NCBI GenBank assembly: GCA_958295665.1
Contig: OY282559.1
Coordinates: forward strand, 269,243,347-269,307,346
Origin: Tipula vernalis
Lineage: Eukaryota; Arthropoda; Insecta; Diptera; Tipulidae
Reading direction: 5' to 3'
DNA length: 64,000 nucleotides
Part shown: piece by piece, positions 10,183 to 19,994 of the stretch
Position numbering within the stretch: the stretch's first letter is position 1
How the letters are laid out: every line of letters starts with the position of its first letter
Position numbers and translations under genes: made by a program
The notes under the pieces: model-generated
The model's database searches: none
What the model was told of the DNA's origin: nothing
What the model saw: only the letters and a program-made list of their open reading frames with translations

Positions 10183-10476
10183 TCACAGCGTCGGCCCCAA
10201 AACTGAACCCTGGGGTACGCCACCTAGAATCTCATAATCGATTGGCCCATCGTCTGTGTCATATTTCAGTACTCTATTCCTGAAATAATCCCTAACAATT
10301 CTCTGTAAGCAGAGTGGAACATTTATCCATTTTAAGGCTAAGAGGATTTCTTTCCAATTAGCAGTATTAAATGCGTTCTTAACGTCGAGCGTAATCACAC
10401 CACAATATTTTTTCTTGTCACCTTCCCATCTCTTTCCCTCGATCGCACTTTGAGCAATGTTTTTGATAAGTTCCAC
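10183..10476 (-). CDS. R1-clade RT, palm
   Basis: The frame has GVITLDVKNAFNTANWKEIL, the motif A strand with the catalytic Asp, and ILGGVPQGSVLGPTL, the motif B turn. Both residues sets are intact. The frame continues into the FADD region after a break near 10.18 kb. Confidence 0.82.
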   Translation of the reverse strand: MELIKNIAQSAIEGKRWEGDKKKYCGVITLDVKNAFNTANWKEILLALKWINVPLCLQRIVRDYFRNRVLKYDTDDGPIDYEILGGVPQGSVLGPTL

Positions 10477-10535
10477 CGCATCAATGGTAGATCGGCCCTT
10501 CCTAAACCAAACTGCTTATCTGAGAGACCACCAAT

Positions 10536-11342
10536 TTATCCAATAAATGAATCAAGCCTGTTGCATATTATACCCTCAAACATCTTCCCCATCGTATCGA
10601 GCAGACATATAGGGCGGTAAGCTAATGGTTGGTCGAGTGGCTTACCAGCTTTAGGAATCAGGACCAGGTTTTGTAGTTTCCACTGTTTCGGGAATATGCC
10701 TTCGCTTAGACATTGATTATACACCTCGAGGAATATTCCTGGTTTGGCGGTAATTGCCGCTTTTACTGCCACGTTTGGTATTTTAATCGGACCCGGGGCT
10801 TTGTTAACTCCAATCCTACAACAAGCCACATTCAGCTCTTCCAAGGAGATTTCTGGCACTGTTTCACTTTCCAATCTTCGTTCGATTTCTGGGATCTTTC
10901 CGAATTGTTGCGGAAAAATACTGGAAACAATTTCCCTCATTGTTTTGGCACAGGTCGGGGCTACATTTTGTGGACGTCTAAGCTTGCCCATTATCAGCTT
11001 GTAGGGTCTGCCCCAGGGGTCGCGATCCACCTCCCCGCACAGTTCAGCAAAACAGCGCCGCTTGCTTTGACAAATGGCCTCTTTAAGCCTCCTACGAGCT
11101 TCACGAAATTCGTTTTGGAGACCAACCGAACTAGAAGTATGCTTTGACCGCTGAAATTTCCGTCGAACACTATGGCAGGCTTTGCGAAGCTGGTCTATTT
11201 CCTCGGTCCACCAGTAAACTGGGAAAAGACGGCGACCTACAAATCTTCTGGTCATTGTTGCTTCACAGGCTTTAATAATGCCAGTTGTTAATTGGCTTAC
11301 CTTATCGTTAATAGATCCAAGCAGTTTGATATCCTTAGTCAT
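10536..11342 (-). CDS. R1-clade ORF2: linker and RT N-terminus
   Basis: An open frame of 268 codons. The first part (WWTEEIDQLRKACHSVRRKF, then REARRRLKEAICQSKRRCF and DPWGRPYKLIMGKL) is the helical linker typical of R1 and LOA ORF2. The second part (NKAPGPIKIPN, WKLQNLVLIPKAGKP, YRPICLLDTMGKMFE) is RT motifs 0 to 2. It joins the endonuclease frame upstream by a frameshift near 11.34 kb. Confidence 0.85.
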   Translation of the reverse strand: MTKDIKLLGSINDKVSQLTTGIIKACEATMTRRFVGRRLFPVYWWTEEIDQLRKACHSVRRKFQRSKHTSSSVGLQNEFREARRRLKEAICQSKRRCFAELCGEVDRDPWGRPYKLIMGKLRRPQNVAPTCAKTMREIVSSIFPQQFGKIPEIERRLESETVPEISLEELNVACCRIGVNKAPGPIKIPNVAVKAAITAKPGIFLEVYNQCLSEGIFPKQWKLQNLVLIPKAGKPLDQPLAYRPICLLDTMGKMFEGIICNRLDSFIG

Positions 11343-12006
11343 CAGTAGAAAAGATTCTTGGTCGAAAGGCGTTGACTTTCATCCAGCAAATTTTCCAGGT
11401 ATTAAGTTTAATTATGATTGCTTGATGGTCGCTTTGAGTGTAACGCTCGCTGACTTCCCAGCTAACTCTTGATAAAAGACCTGCACTGACAAAGGTAAGG
11501 TCTAACACTGATCCGACTCCGGCCCTGCGAAACGTGAGGAACTTTCCTGCATTACAAAGCACGACATCCAGTACCGAGAATGCCTCCATCAGAACCTGCC
11601 CTCTTTGGTTTGTGCATTGACATCCCCATTCGATCGCCCAGGCATTAAAATCTCCGGCAATAATGACAGGCTTGCGATTTAGAGCATCAGCTACCAGACG
11701 GTTCAGAAAGATTTCGAACTGCTCAATTGGAATATTTGGTGAGGCATAGCAACTATAAATATGGATTCCTTGAACTTTCACTCTGGTGAAGTCAGCCTCG
11801 ATACCTGACGCCGATTCTTGAAATATTAAACGACCACAAGACCAAACAGTCGCTCTGTTCGTAGTATCAGTCGCCCATTTAGCACTATTCATATTCCTGT
11901 ATTGCTCGCTAATAATGGCAATGTCCACCCCTAGCTCGCGCATTGTCTGGGCTAAGAGGTCTTGCGCTACCTCATAGTGGTTAAGGTTTAATTGCAACAA
12001 AATCAT
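11335..12006 (-). CDS. R1-clade ORF2: AP-like endonuclease
   Basis: An open frame of 223 codons. It starts ILLQLNLNHYEVAQDLL (the QxNLNH start of R1-type endonucleases), has ISEQYRN (catalytic Glu region), IAGDFNAWAIEWG (metal/catalytic Asp-Asn), SVLDLTFVSAGL and SDHQAII (catalytic Asp-His). All these catalytic blocks look intact. It nicks target DNA for target-primed reverse transcription. Its ATG at 12006 overlaps the ORF1 stop by the shared ATGA, so start assignment is firm. Confidence 0.88.
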   Translation of the reverse strand: MILLQLNLNHYEVAQDLLAQTMRELGVDIAIISEQYRNMNSAKWATDTTNRATVWSCGRLIFQESASGIEADFTRVKVQGIHIYSCYASPNIPIEQFEIFLNRLVADALNRKPVIIAGDFNAWAIEWGCQCTNQRGQVLMEAFSVLDVVLCNAGKFLTFRRAGVGSVLDLTFVSAGLLSRVSWEVSERYTQSDHQAIIIKLNTWKICWMKVNAFRPRIFSTDD

Positions 12007-12326
12007 AGCTCAGGCTTTTGTGGCGATCTCTTGAAAGCTGGGCATTCTCTAGACCCTACTATGTGGTTAGACTTGCCTTTACCATGACATAGGTAACAGT
12101 TTGCTGGGTTTATGTAGACCTTAACAAAGGGTCCCTCCTCTCCGCATTTAATGCAAGCCTTGAACTTATTCTCAGTGCTCTTACATTCTTCGGCTCTGTG
12201 TCCAAAGTTAAAGCATCGAATGCATCTAACTGGTGGTCTCATTTTCTCCCTGATTCGGCAAACTACCCATCCAATGCGAAATTGATTCATGGCATGATGA
12301 TATGACAGACTGTACGTTGGTGTCAT
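12003..12326 (-). CDS. R1-clade ORF1 (Gag-like) C-terminus with zinc knuckles
   Basis: The frame contains CIRCFNFGHRAEECKS and ACIKCGEEG, then CYLCHGKGKSNHIVGSRECP, three CCHC-type zinc knuckles as in R1/LOA ORF1. ORF1 protein binds the element RNA. The N-terminal two thirds are absent before 12326. The TGA stop (12005-12003) overlaps the ORF2 ATG. Confidence 0.83.
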   Translation of the reverse strand: MTPTYSLSYHHAMNQFRIGWVVCRIREKMRPPVRCIRCFNFGHRAEECKSTENKFKACIKCGEEGPFVKVYINPANCYLCHGKGKSNHIVGSRECPAFKRSPQKPEL

Positions 12327-12335
12327 TTCAAGATA

Positions 12336-12660
12336 CTATTATGGTACGATGGTATGATGGTGGTGATATGATGGTATGATTGTAAAATGTTACGAAGGTT
12401 TCCTATTGTGTTGAATGTTGAGTGAAAGTTTATTTGGAGTTGAATAGGTGACTAAGTTGAGGGTAGGGTTAGGAGTTGATTTTGTGATTTCGTTTTAGAT
12501 TACGCTGGGATTGAGTTGGATATTTAATTTAGATTGTAAAGGGATTAAGGGGTTTAGTTGGGGACTGAGTTTAGATTGAGTAAGGGATTAAAGGGTTCAG
12601 TTAGGGATTGATTGATTCGGGAGTTATTTTGAGTTGACTCGATATAATCTCACGAACGCA
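12336..12660 (+). repeat. Satellite-like block: ATGGTATG units, then GTTGAG/GATTGAG-rich units
   Basis: ATGGTATGATGG-type units (12336-12390) are followed by a GGTTGAGTTGG/AGATTGAG-like low-complexity tract (12415-12630). The same two blocks in the same order make up part of the inverted arms at 45.6-46.2 kb and, in reverse, 54.2-54.4 kb. This is probably a fragment of that transposon arm. Confidence 0.6.
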
Positions 12661-12699
12661 CGTAATACAGGCGGAAGTAAGTAAAGTATAGTAATCGAA

Positions 12700-12985
12700 G
12701 TTTTTTTAGAGATTGAGTCCGAAATAGTGAGTTTCGAAATAGTGTCTGTCAGTCTGTCTTTATCTTCCCTGTAGCCCAGATATTTTAACCATTCGAACTG
12801 AAACTTCATATTTGGCAAAAAATCTCAAAATTTATAAGGTTTACAGAAAAACTACTTCCAAAAAAAATAAGTAAAATATACAAAAGAATCAACTTGTAAG
12901 AAATTCGCATAATAAATTTCTCAAAATTCCTTGTTCCTAAAAGGAAGTCTTGTATTGGCCACACCTATATTTAGATTTTTTTTTA
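12700..12985 (-). repeat. Right (inverted) copy of the 8998-9345 repeat
   Basis: The reverse complement follows the left copy block for block: AGGTGTGGCCAATACAAG, ATTTCTTACAAG, AGTTTCAGTTCGAATGG, CTGACAGACAC. The pairing could be the inverted ends of one element or two independent insertions. No target-site duplication is evident outside the pair. Confidence 0.7.
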
Positions 12986-15229
12986 CGGATACTACTTAGG
13001 TGCTGAGTTTTTCGAGACAACACCAAATTTTACTCACCCTAGACTGTGTGATAGCGGAGAGCTGGCAATAGCTGCAGGTGATGACCGTAAGTAGATGTTT
13101 CCATGCAATAGGGAATAATAGCGTTATATAAAGGCGGATTTCAGTTGCCAGTTTTTTCTTGCAACGCCCCATCAATATAGGTTCCTTCACGCTCTGCTCC
13201 ACTCGATTTTAATACTCGACATTTTTTCACAATAAACTCAGCCTTCGTCCGATTATAGTGGGTGTGTTTTCTGAGGGTTTCCAAACATTAAAGTAATAAA
13301 AGACTAAAAGAGAACAAATAAAACAAAATGTGATTACATCCAACATTCAAAATCGTATTTGATTTTGAAAACAATATTGAATAAAAATACTGCTTTCTAA
13401 ATTTCCAAAGCTTGCAATTCTATTTTCAGCCCATCCTAATTCAACCTACTTTCGAGAACATAAGTGTCTGCTAGTAAAGCGCAATGGAAATTAATTTTAA
13501 GATTTGAAAGTAAAACCCCAATGTAGAACAAATAATCAAATAGTTTTCGCTATCCTCGGTACTAGGACCTCCCTCCTTTGTGACTCAAATTGTCAAACTG
13601 ATGTGTATTTTGCCCTTGATTGTGAGTCCGTTTGTGGTGCGATCACCAGCTTGGTTGAACAAACTTTGATAACCCTTTGTATTGTTCGACATATGCAAAA
13701 AAACGGAAAAAAAACATTTCGCAGGATCTACTGTAAATTTAATTGTTAAAGACGCGCTGCACCTAGTATTAGTATGTAAATCAATTTTGCATTCAAATTA
13801 TCGATTCTTAGTTTACAGCGATTATCGAGAAATTTTCTTTAGTAGTTTAATTATGAATAAATTAAATGTTTATTACTTTGTTATAAGAGTACATATCATA
13901 ATATCCACGATGAAGATATTCTCGCATGAGCCCATTGTATTTTTATTAAATCATCCACCATGTACCTCAGATACAGATAGTACTCGTGTAATTACTATTA
14001 TAGCTTAAGGCGATCGTTTCTTTACATGCGCGAACGTTCTTCCATAATTTAATTTAATTTATTAGATGGATACAATTCAAGTTTTGCAAAATATTATTGC
14101 TCAATCACGATTGATCCAGCAATGGTTTCAAATGACAACATAGGAAAACCACGTGCAATTCGTATATCATATAAACAAAGAATTTATTTGTCTTTCCGAT
14201 GGAGCTTCTAAACAAACAACACGCGACCACAATCGTAGCTGAACATATCGAAATGCCTTTTAAAAGTGTTATCGCGCTCGCTGATTATTTGGTTTAGGTT
14301 TAAATAGATAATATGGACGAGAAAGCATGTGTCCAGGTATATAATACATATTTTATTAATTTACGATTTTATTTATTGTATTTCATATTTAATCAAGATT
14401 TTTATTTTTATTATTATTGTAACTTTAACAATTTTTTTTTTTTTTTTTTAAGGTAGACAAAAAACATCTTTCATAAAATCGACTTAAGAAATATTTATTT
14501 AATTTATTTTTTTGTTGTGGTTGGTGTGTTGGGATTTTTCATTTTCTGACTTTTTTTTATTAAATTTCAGTTGAATTTTATGTATGTAAGTTGGATCATA
14601 GCATCTTATGTGTGTATTTATTAAATTAATTATTTCTTATTAAAAATATAAAATACATTTAAGACTGTCAATGAACTTATACCTGTATATAGTATATACG
14701 TAAGAATATATTCAAAGTAAAAATGGTTTTTTTGCTATTTACGATTAACATGGGGGGGATTTTATTACGAGAAATTCAGGTGTCGTTATCAATTAATTGT
14801 CAATTTGAATTAAAGAATAAAACAGTTTTGTTTTTTATTGGTTTTTTGTAGAGACGAGTTGTATTTTGTATAAAGTTTGATTAATTCATGTCGTGAACCA
14901 CTCCTCCATTATTTTAGAGTGGTGATATAAAACCCAGCCTCAACATGATTAATTCGTTTTTGAATATTTATAATGGTTATTTGAATAAATTATAATTTTA
15001 CGTTTCATATTACTCAAGAGATGGATTAGGATGCGAGTATTTTATAGTACCGATAAGACATGATGATTTGTTTTTGCTTTAATCGGTCTATGTAATTTGT
15101 GTTTTATATCTGTACGATACCAACCAATATTAGAGAAGAAAATTAGTACAGAAAGTTGAAAAAAAGACCAAGGATAGGAAGACCAAGGATATTTTCAAAT
15201 AACAGTTTGGGGTTTACGATGTTATAATA
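12986..15229. other. AT-rich stretch without recognisable genes
   Basis: Short open frames (for example 12996-13202 minus, 13504-14008 plus) have no motif I recognise. The segment at 14.9-15.2 kb next to the Jockey TSD may be gypsy LTR or 3' flank sequence, since the far side of the Jockey insertion abuts gypsy integrase. I see no polyadenylation cluster or tRNA. Confidence 0.45.
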
Positions 15230-15241
15230 TAACCTGATAAT
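15230..15241. repeat. Target-site duplication of the Jockey element, left copy
   Basis: TAACCTGATAAT, identical to 19597-19608. It is followed directly by a T-rich run, the A-rich tail of the minus-strand element. Confidence 0.9.
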
Positions 15242-15380
15242 TTTTTTATTTAATATTACAACTGATTTACAAATCATTTAGTAATTTATCTTTCTTAAAT
15301 GAAAATTCACATTTGACGGGCAGTAACCCAATGGTTACTCCCGTTTGAATTTACATAGTGATTATTTTTCTCTGACCTAA

Positions 15381-15893
15381 TTAAATACCACTGCCCAATC
15401 CCAAAGGTTTCTGCCTTTGAAGTCTTCTTACTGCATTGGTGGTGTCCAACAAACTCCGTATGTCTGCATTTTGGTGCCGAGATATCCGCTGAATGTGTTT
15501 CTTCGCATGATTTTGTATTTCTTCACTTACATATTCCATGTTTAAGTCCCTATGGAGGTTATCATTTCTAATGTACCATGGTGCGTTTACAATGCCACGC
15601 AGCACTTTGTTTTGAAAACATTGTATCATTTGTACATTTGTCTTGTTGGTACAATCGCAAAGTTGAATACCGTAGGTCCATACTGGTTTAAGTATTTGCT
15701 GATATAATAGCAGTTTGTTATGTATTGTAAGGTCAGAGTTTCTACCTATTAGCCAATACATTTTCCTATATTTGATGTTCAATTCTTCTTTTTTCTTTTT
15801 ATAAAAATCTTTCCATCTAAGCTTGCAAGCGAGAGTCATGCCGAGGTATTTAGCTGTATTTGCATTTGGAACCGGCCTTGAATTAAGTTCCAC
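15381..15893 (-). CDS. Jockey ORF2: RT C-terminal region
   Basis: An open frame of 170 codons with AKYLGMTLACKLRWKDF, YRKMYWLIGRNSDLTIHNKL, ILKPVWTYGIQLCDCT and APWYIRNDNLHRDL. These post-catalytic blocks are characteristic of Jockey-clade LINEs. The stop at 15381 is the natural end of ORF2. Only a few bases and one frame change separate it from the FADD segment. Confidence 0.88.
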   Translation of the reverse strand: MELNSRPVPNANTAKYLGMTLACKLRWKDFYKKKKEELNIKYRKMYWLIGRNSDLTIHNKLLLYQQILKPVWTYGIQLCDCTNKTNVQMIQCFQNKVLRGIVNAPWYIRNDNLHRDLNMEYVSEEIQNHAKKHIQRISRHQNADIRSLLDTTNAVRRLQRQKPLGLGSGI

Positions 15894-15899
15894 TGGAAT

Positions 15900-16100
15900 T
15901 CAGTTAACTTTCTGATTTGTAAAGTTTACGTGAACCGATTTTGCTTCGTTTAGGTTAATGCGCCATTTTTTTTCCCAACTACTCACTGTGTCGGTTGATT
16001 TTTGTAGTTTGGTCGTTGCTTCTGATATACACTTTCCAGTTGCCAGAATAGCTGTATCGTCTGCAAATGTTGCTATGGTGGCACCTTCTGTATTTGGCAT
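15900..16100 (-). CDS. Jockey ORF2: RT catalytic FADD segment
   Basis: The frame shows ATFADDTAILATG, the RT motif C with both Asp, then SSWEKKWRINLNEAKSVHV, motif D/E of Jockey RT. It is joined by a frame break near 16.1 kb to the palm segment upstream, where PSTLPYGMPADI-like sequence in another frame replaces the usual GVPQGSVLGP block. Confidence 0.82.
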   Translation of the reverse strand: MPNTEGATIATFADDTAILATGKCISEATTKLQKSTDTVSSWEKKWRINLNEAKSVHVNFTNQKVN

Positions 16101-16191
16101 ATCTCTGATGTACAGGATTTACAATATAGGACCCAGTACACTACCTTATGGTATGCCTGCTGATATTCTCTTTAGTTCAGAGTAATCTCCG

Positions 16192-16827
16192 TTATATTGA
16201 TAGAATTTGATAGAACTGCTTTGGTAGATCTCGATGCAATTTAAATTCAAGTCCTTGGTGCCAAACTTTGTCGAAAGCTTGTGCTACATCTAAGAAGATG
16301 CTGGAGCATATCTTCTTATTCTCAAGTGCGTCTTCGATTATATCCGTTATTCTGTGTACTTGCTCTATCGTAGGGTAATTTTCTCTAAATCCAAATTGGT
16401 GTGGTGGAATCAAATTTCTCACTTTTATTATTGGCTTGAGTATCTTGAGCAATAATTTTTCAAATAATTTTGTAATTACAGGAAGTAGTGAAATCGGTCT
16501 GTACGACTTTTTATCGTTCGCTGGTTTGCCTGGTTTGGGGATCATAATTACTTCAGCAACCTTCCATTGCCGTGGAACATATTTTAGTCTGAACACAGCA
16601 TTGGTAATTTGAACCAATTTTCGTAGTCCCTTCTCGGGAATGGCTTTTACGACTTGTCCAGTAATTAAATCATATCCTGAAGCTTTTTTTGCATTCAAAT
16701 TCCACTTGATCTCATCTTTTAATTCCTGTAATGTTACACATCGAATATTATATTCATCAATTTTGCTAACTGTTATTATATTTTCATCTGCTGTTTGCCT
16801 AAGTAACGGTTGAAAGGTGTCTTCCAA
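16192..16827 (-). CDS. Jockey ORF2: RT fingers and palm
   Basis: An open frame of 211 codons with NAKKASGYDLITG, WKVAEVIMIPKPGKP, YRPISLLPVITKLFEKLLL, IPPHQFGFRENYPTIEQVHR and FLDVAQAFDKVWHQGL (motif A, catalytic Asp). This is a textbook Jockey RT first half. Confidence 0.88.
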   Translation of the reverse strand: MEDTFQPLLRQTADENIITVSKIDEYNIRCVTLQELKDEIKWNLNAKKASGYDLITGQVVKAIPEKGLRKLVQITNAVFRLKYVPRQWKVAEVIMIPKPGKPANDKKSYRPISLLPVITKLFEKLLLKILKPIIKVRNLIPPHQFGFRENYPTIEQVHRITDIIEDALENKKICSSIFLDVAQAFDKVWHQGLEFKLHRDLPKQFYQILSI

Positions 16828-16849
16828 GTGAGTTGCAAATAAAATAGCT

Positions 16850-17734
16850 TTTTGCTTGTCGCTTTTGGCCCAGGTTCATTCCTCATTTTTAATAGGCGGC
16901 ACATGCATTTTGGTTCTTTTTAATCCCTTTTGTTGCTTTCCAAAGAGCGTAATTAATCAGTATCTTTATGTTCGGTGAGACCATTTAAGTACTTGTTAAT
17001 AGTTTCGTTCTTAATTTCTTTTATAAGATGGTTTAGTTTATTGCATAGAAAATTGAGGATTTTTTTGTTTTTCGGGGCGCGTGTCCAGGTCTTTCTTGCC
17101 TTTCGTTTCTCTCTAACTAACTCCCTGACCTCAATAGGATAATTTTGATTCCTACGAGATCCGGTGTGACTAGCAGGAGAACTTTCCCATGCTGCTTGTT
17201 GAATAATACTGTTAAATACCTCTAGTCCGTCTTTCTACTTTACCGGTATTTTCATCGGCATTCGTAGATTTATTTGCATTTCAATTAGTTCTTGGAATAG
17301 GTCCCAGTTAGTTCTTTTATTTATTAATTTACGCAGGTTATCCTTATTAATTATCATTGTGCTGAGAGTCATGATAACAGGTGTATGATCGAAATATATC
17401 CCCTCGCTGCTTTCGTGGCTCATGTAATCCTCGAAAATCCCTTTTGTTACATAGAAATCAATGAGATCTGGTATTTTATTTATATCAGCAGGCCAGTATG
17501 TTGGTTTACCTCCACAGTGGAACTCGCAGTTATTTACTCGTCCGGCTTCGAATAGCTCTTTTCATTTATCGATTGTAAGTCTTGATCCCCAATAGGTGTT
17601 TTTTTGCGTTAAAGCCACCACCGATAATAAAATTGGATCCTAGTGATCTAAAGAGTCTATTATAATCTTCTTTGTTTAGATTATAGCGTGGAGGGCAGTA
17701 AATAGAGGAAATACTGTATTCATTATTATTGTTA
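16850..17734 (-). pseudogene. Jockey ORF2: endonuclease C-terminal half and linker
   Basis: On the minus strand the frame at 17423-17235 has YFDHTPVIMTLS, the endonuclease SDH motif with F in place of S. At 17.6-17.65 kb FIIGGGFNAK corresponds to the GGDFNAK block, with a G where Asp is expected. At 17.7 kb ISSIYCPPRYN is the YCPPRH-like block. Several stops lie between. The mariner at 17735 cuts it from the N-terminal half. Confidence 0.75.
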
Positions 17735-18951
17735 TTGGGTGTGTGAATATGGCTCCGCCTTTTCTCAATTGGTGTCGTTATTTTTACTGCTTACGTAAAC
17801 TATAAATACTTGTATTCTATAGTACTTGATGTCAACTATCAAACGCAGTATACGAAATTTGGTTGAAGTGTAAACAAATAATATTTTTAACTCTTTCAAC
17901 ATGTAGAATTTTATTCCAAATAAACATAATTTGCGGGAAGTTTTATTACATTATTTTATTGCAAAGAGAAGTGCAGCGGAAACTTATCTCCATCGAATAC
18001 AACGTGCAAAGAACGGTTTAGGTAAAGAGCATGGAAGACCACCCAAAAAATTTGAAGATGATGAATTGGAAGCGTTATCGGCTGAAGATTCTTCTCAAAC
18101 ACAATCAGAATTGGCTGTAGCATTAAATGTTGATCGATCAACTGTTGCAAAACGTTTACAAACAATCGGAATGGTTCAAAAAGCTAACAACTGGGTTCCA
18201 CATGAATTAAAAGAAAGAGACCTTCAACGTCGAAAAATCATTTGTGAAATTTTGATTCAAAGACAACAAAGAAAAGGTTTTCTGCATCGGATAGTTACTG
18301 GAGATCAAAAATGGATTTATTATGAGAATCCTAAATGCCAAAAATCTTGTGTGAAGCGTGGTGAAGCTGGTCCATCGCAACCAAAGCGAGATATCCATTG
18401 CTATAAGGTTATGCTCTGTATCTGGTGGGATCAGAAAGGTGTGGTATATTATGAACTGCTGGAGTCAGGTGAAACTGTAAATGGCGATATGTACCGACGA
18501 CAACTAATACGTTTGAAGCGAGCTAGAAAGGAAAAACGACCAGAATGGGTGAAGAGACACAACAAATTAATTTTTCAGCATGACAATGCAAAACCACATG
18601 TTGCAAACGTTGTGAAAAATTATTCACAAGGACAGGACTGGGAAGTTCTACCCTACCCGCCGTATTCTCCAGACAAAGCTCCTTCAAATTATTACTTATT
18701 CCGGTCGATGCAGTCGTCTTTTTCTGAACAGCGGTGCAGTTCTCGCGCAGAGATGAAAATTGGCTTAATGATTGGATCGCCTGCAAAGACTAAGATTTTT
18801 TCAGAGAGGGAATCCGTAAAATGCCTGAAAAATGGGGGATAGTTGTAGCTGCAAATGGAGCATACTTTCAATAAACGATTCTTTCATTTTCTAAACAAGC
18901 AAATGTGTTTTATCTTAACAAAAAAGGGCGGAGTCATATTCACACACCCTA
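17735..18951 (+). mobile_element. mariner DNA transposon, 1217 bp, TSD TA
   Basis: Terminal inverted repeats TTGGGTGTGTGAATATGG (17735 onward) and, reversed, TAGGGTGTGTGAATATGA (ending 18951) are bounded by TA at 17733-17734 and 18952-18953. One transposase gene lies inside. It splits the endonuclease of the Jockey element, so it is the younger insertion. Confidence 0.93.
17901..18842 (+). pseudogene. mariner transposase, inactive
   Basis: The frame reads from the ATG at 17901, but codon 2 is TAG (17904-17906). The open stretch begins at 17931 with LREVLLHYF-like sequence. About 40 residues between the first helix region and GRPPKKFEDDELEAL are deleted, consistent with 303 residues against about 345 usual. 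DDE/D residues: first Asp in IVTGDQKWIYYENP, second in LIFQHDNAKPH, third position in SPDKAPSNYYLF is Asn (codon AAT) where mariners have Asp. It cannot catalyse transposition. The family is the mariner DD34D group. Confidence 0.92.
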
Positions 18952-18953
18952 TA

Positions 18954-19225
18954 GTTTCAACTTTTATGGTTTTAACTTGCATACTTTCTTCTTCGATGCT
19001 AGGTTCTTCATAGTGTTTGAGATTCGTTTTCACTATTACTGTTGATCCTCCTCTGGGTTTTCCTCCTGGTTGAACAGCATGGTAACATTCATAATCACTT
19101 ATTTTAAAAAATGATGTTTTTATCAATATTTATTTTTTCTAAATTTAGAAAAATTTCTAACTCTGGAATGCATGCTGCGCTAGTCCGTTCGCATTCCAGG
19201 TGACAATTCTTAATATTCTGCTCAT
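18954..19225 (-). pseudogene. Jockey ORF2: endonuclease N-terminus
   Basis: ATG at 19225-19223, one base after the ORF1 stop. It reads SRILRIVTWNANGLAQHA, the canonical LINE endonuclease start (WNANGL), then stops. Downstream YECYHAVQPGGKPRGGSTVI is the next conserved block (19090-19030). The start is certain from its position and motif. The mariner interrupts the gene at 18951. Confidence 0.85.
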
Positions 19226-19226
19226 T

Positions 19227-19560
19227 TTAGTATATGAGGGCTGCTGCCTCGTTCATGGTTTGATGCATTTCTAGACGCTTATATAAAGCTTCTAGACAAC
19301 GTTCTTGCTTTGCTAGCCGTATATTTATGGCTTCTATGCTTCGACATATCCTTTCAAGGGGGTTATCATTCAAAGCATTAGATGATTGCTGTACAATTTG
19401 TGAATAACTTTTCCGCTCTGTACATGTAACTGGTGGTTTTGGCTCCGCATGGGTTTTAGTTGGTTTCTCTCTGGTAACCTTAGGGTTTTGAAGAAACTGA
19501 TGCATTTGGTTTCTTAGCCTTTGAAGTTCTTTGGTTACTTCACAGCCTCTATAATTTGCA
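19227..19560 (-). CDS. Jockey ORF1 C-terminus
   Basis: The end of ORF1: HPANYRGC, the last Cys motif of the Jockey nucleocapsid-like protein, then KSYSQIVQ and a helical tail finishing MHQTMNEAAALIY. The N-terminal part is cut off by 5' truncation at 19596 and a frameshift near 19570 (CINCKG lies in another frame). Confidence 0.8.
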
Positions 19561-19596
19561 GGATGATGCCCTTACAGTTTATACATTTTGCAGGGG

Positions 19597-19608
19597 TAAC
19601 CTGATAAT
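19597..19608. repeat. Target-site duplication of the Jockey element, right copy
   Basis: TAACCTGATAAT, identical to 15230-15241. Confidence 0.9.
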
Positions 19609-19991
19609 GCAGAATAAATTAATTATATAATAATAGCGGCTTGCGGCTATACATCAAAGTTCGGACATCTTGTGTGGAATTTTCCATTCCTATTTGATAT
19701 CTCTTAGTATACCTGAATCAATGTAATTATCTGTACTCTGTAGTTTATTTTCATAAATATAAAGGAGGTATGCTCTTAAATATACTAATTTGAATATGCC
19801 TCATACCACCCTTAAAAGCTTATGCTTTATAAAACCTGGTGCTTTTGTGATACGACCGAACTTAGTGGCATAACCACTGGATCTTGCTGCTGTTGCATTG
19901 TTTGAAACTTTTATATCATCATCGTTTCCAGTTTGGTGAATTTCTACAAATATGATTCTTATTTTCGTTACGTATACAAAACGATCGAGGT
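19609..19991 (-). pseudogene. Ty3/gypsy integrase C-terminal end plus 3' flank
   Basis: Minus strand from 19991 down: PRSFCIRNEN then ICRNSP is the gypsy RSYxVxxxxGxxxRRNRxxL block, followed after a frame change by GYATKFGRITKAPGF, the usual end of the protein (stop near 19801). The other half of this gene is at 40118-40580. The two meet perfectly when the 19995-40114 insertion and one copy of TTA are removed: IG-KPRSF is restored across the joint. Below 19800 the sequence is probably 3' UTR or LTR. Confidence 0.8.
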
Positions 19992-19994
19992 TTA

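Larger units (their letters stand above)
9667..12335 (-). mobile_element. R1-clade (R1/LOA-like) non-LTR retrotransposon
   Basis: Minus strand: a CCHC Gag-like ORF1 end (12326-12003), then ORF2 with AP-type endonuclease (12006-11335), linker and RT (11342-9667). The order, the endonuclease and the linker sequence fit the R1/LOA group. ORF2 is split by frameshifts near 11.34, 10.5, 10.18 and 9.95 kb. No target-site duplication was found. 5' sequence before 12326 is missing or unrecognisable, so it appears 5'-truncated. Confidence 0.82.
15242..19596 (-). mobile_element. Jockey-type LINE with 12-bp TSD, interrupted by a mariner
   Basis: A perfect 12-bp duplication (15230-15241 and 19597-19608) brackets the element. 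Minus strand: ORF1 end with Cys finger (to 19227), ORF2 endonuclease (19225 to about 16.9 kb, split by the mariner at 17735-18951) and RT (16.83-15.38 kb), then about 140 bp of 3' UTR and an A-rich tail. It starts inside ORF1 at 19596, so it is 5'-truncated. Without the mariner it is about 3.1 kb. Confidence 0.93.

Noticed and set aside
10713..11147. 144-codon plus-strand frame
   Set aside because: It is antisense to the R1-clade linker and RT and has no motif of its own.
12996..13202. 68-codon minus-strand frame as a possible host exon
   Set aside because: No recognisable domain and no clear splice partners in the surrounding AT-rich DNA.
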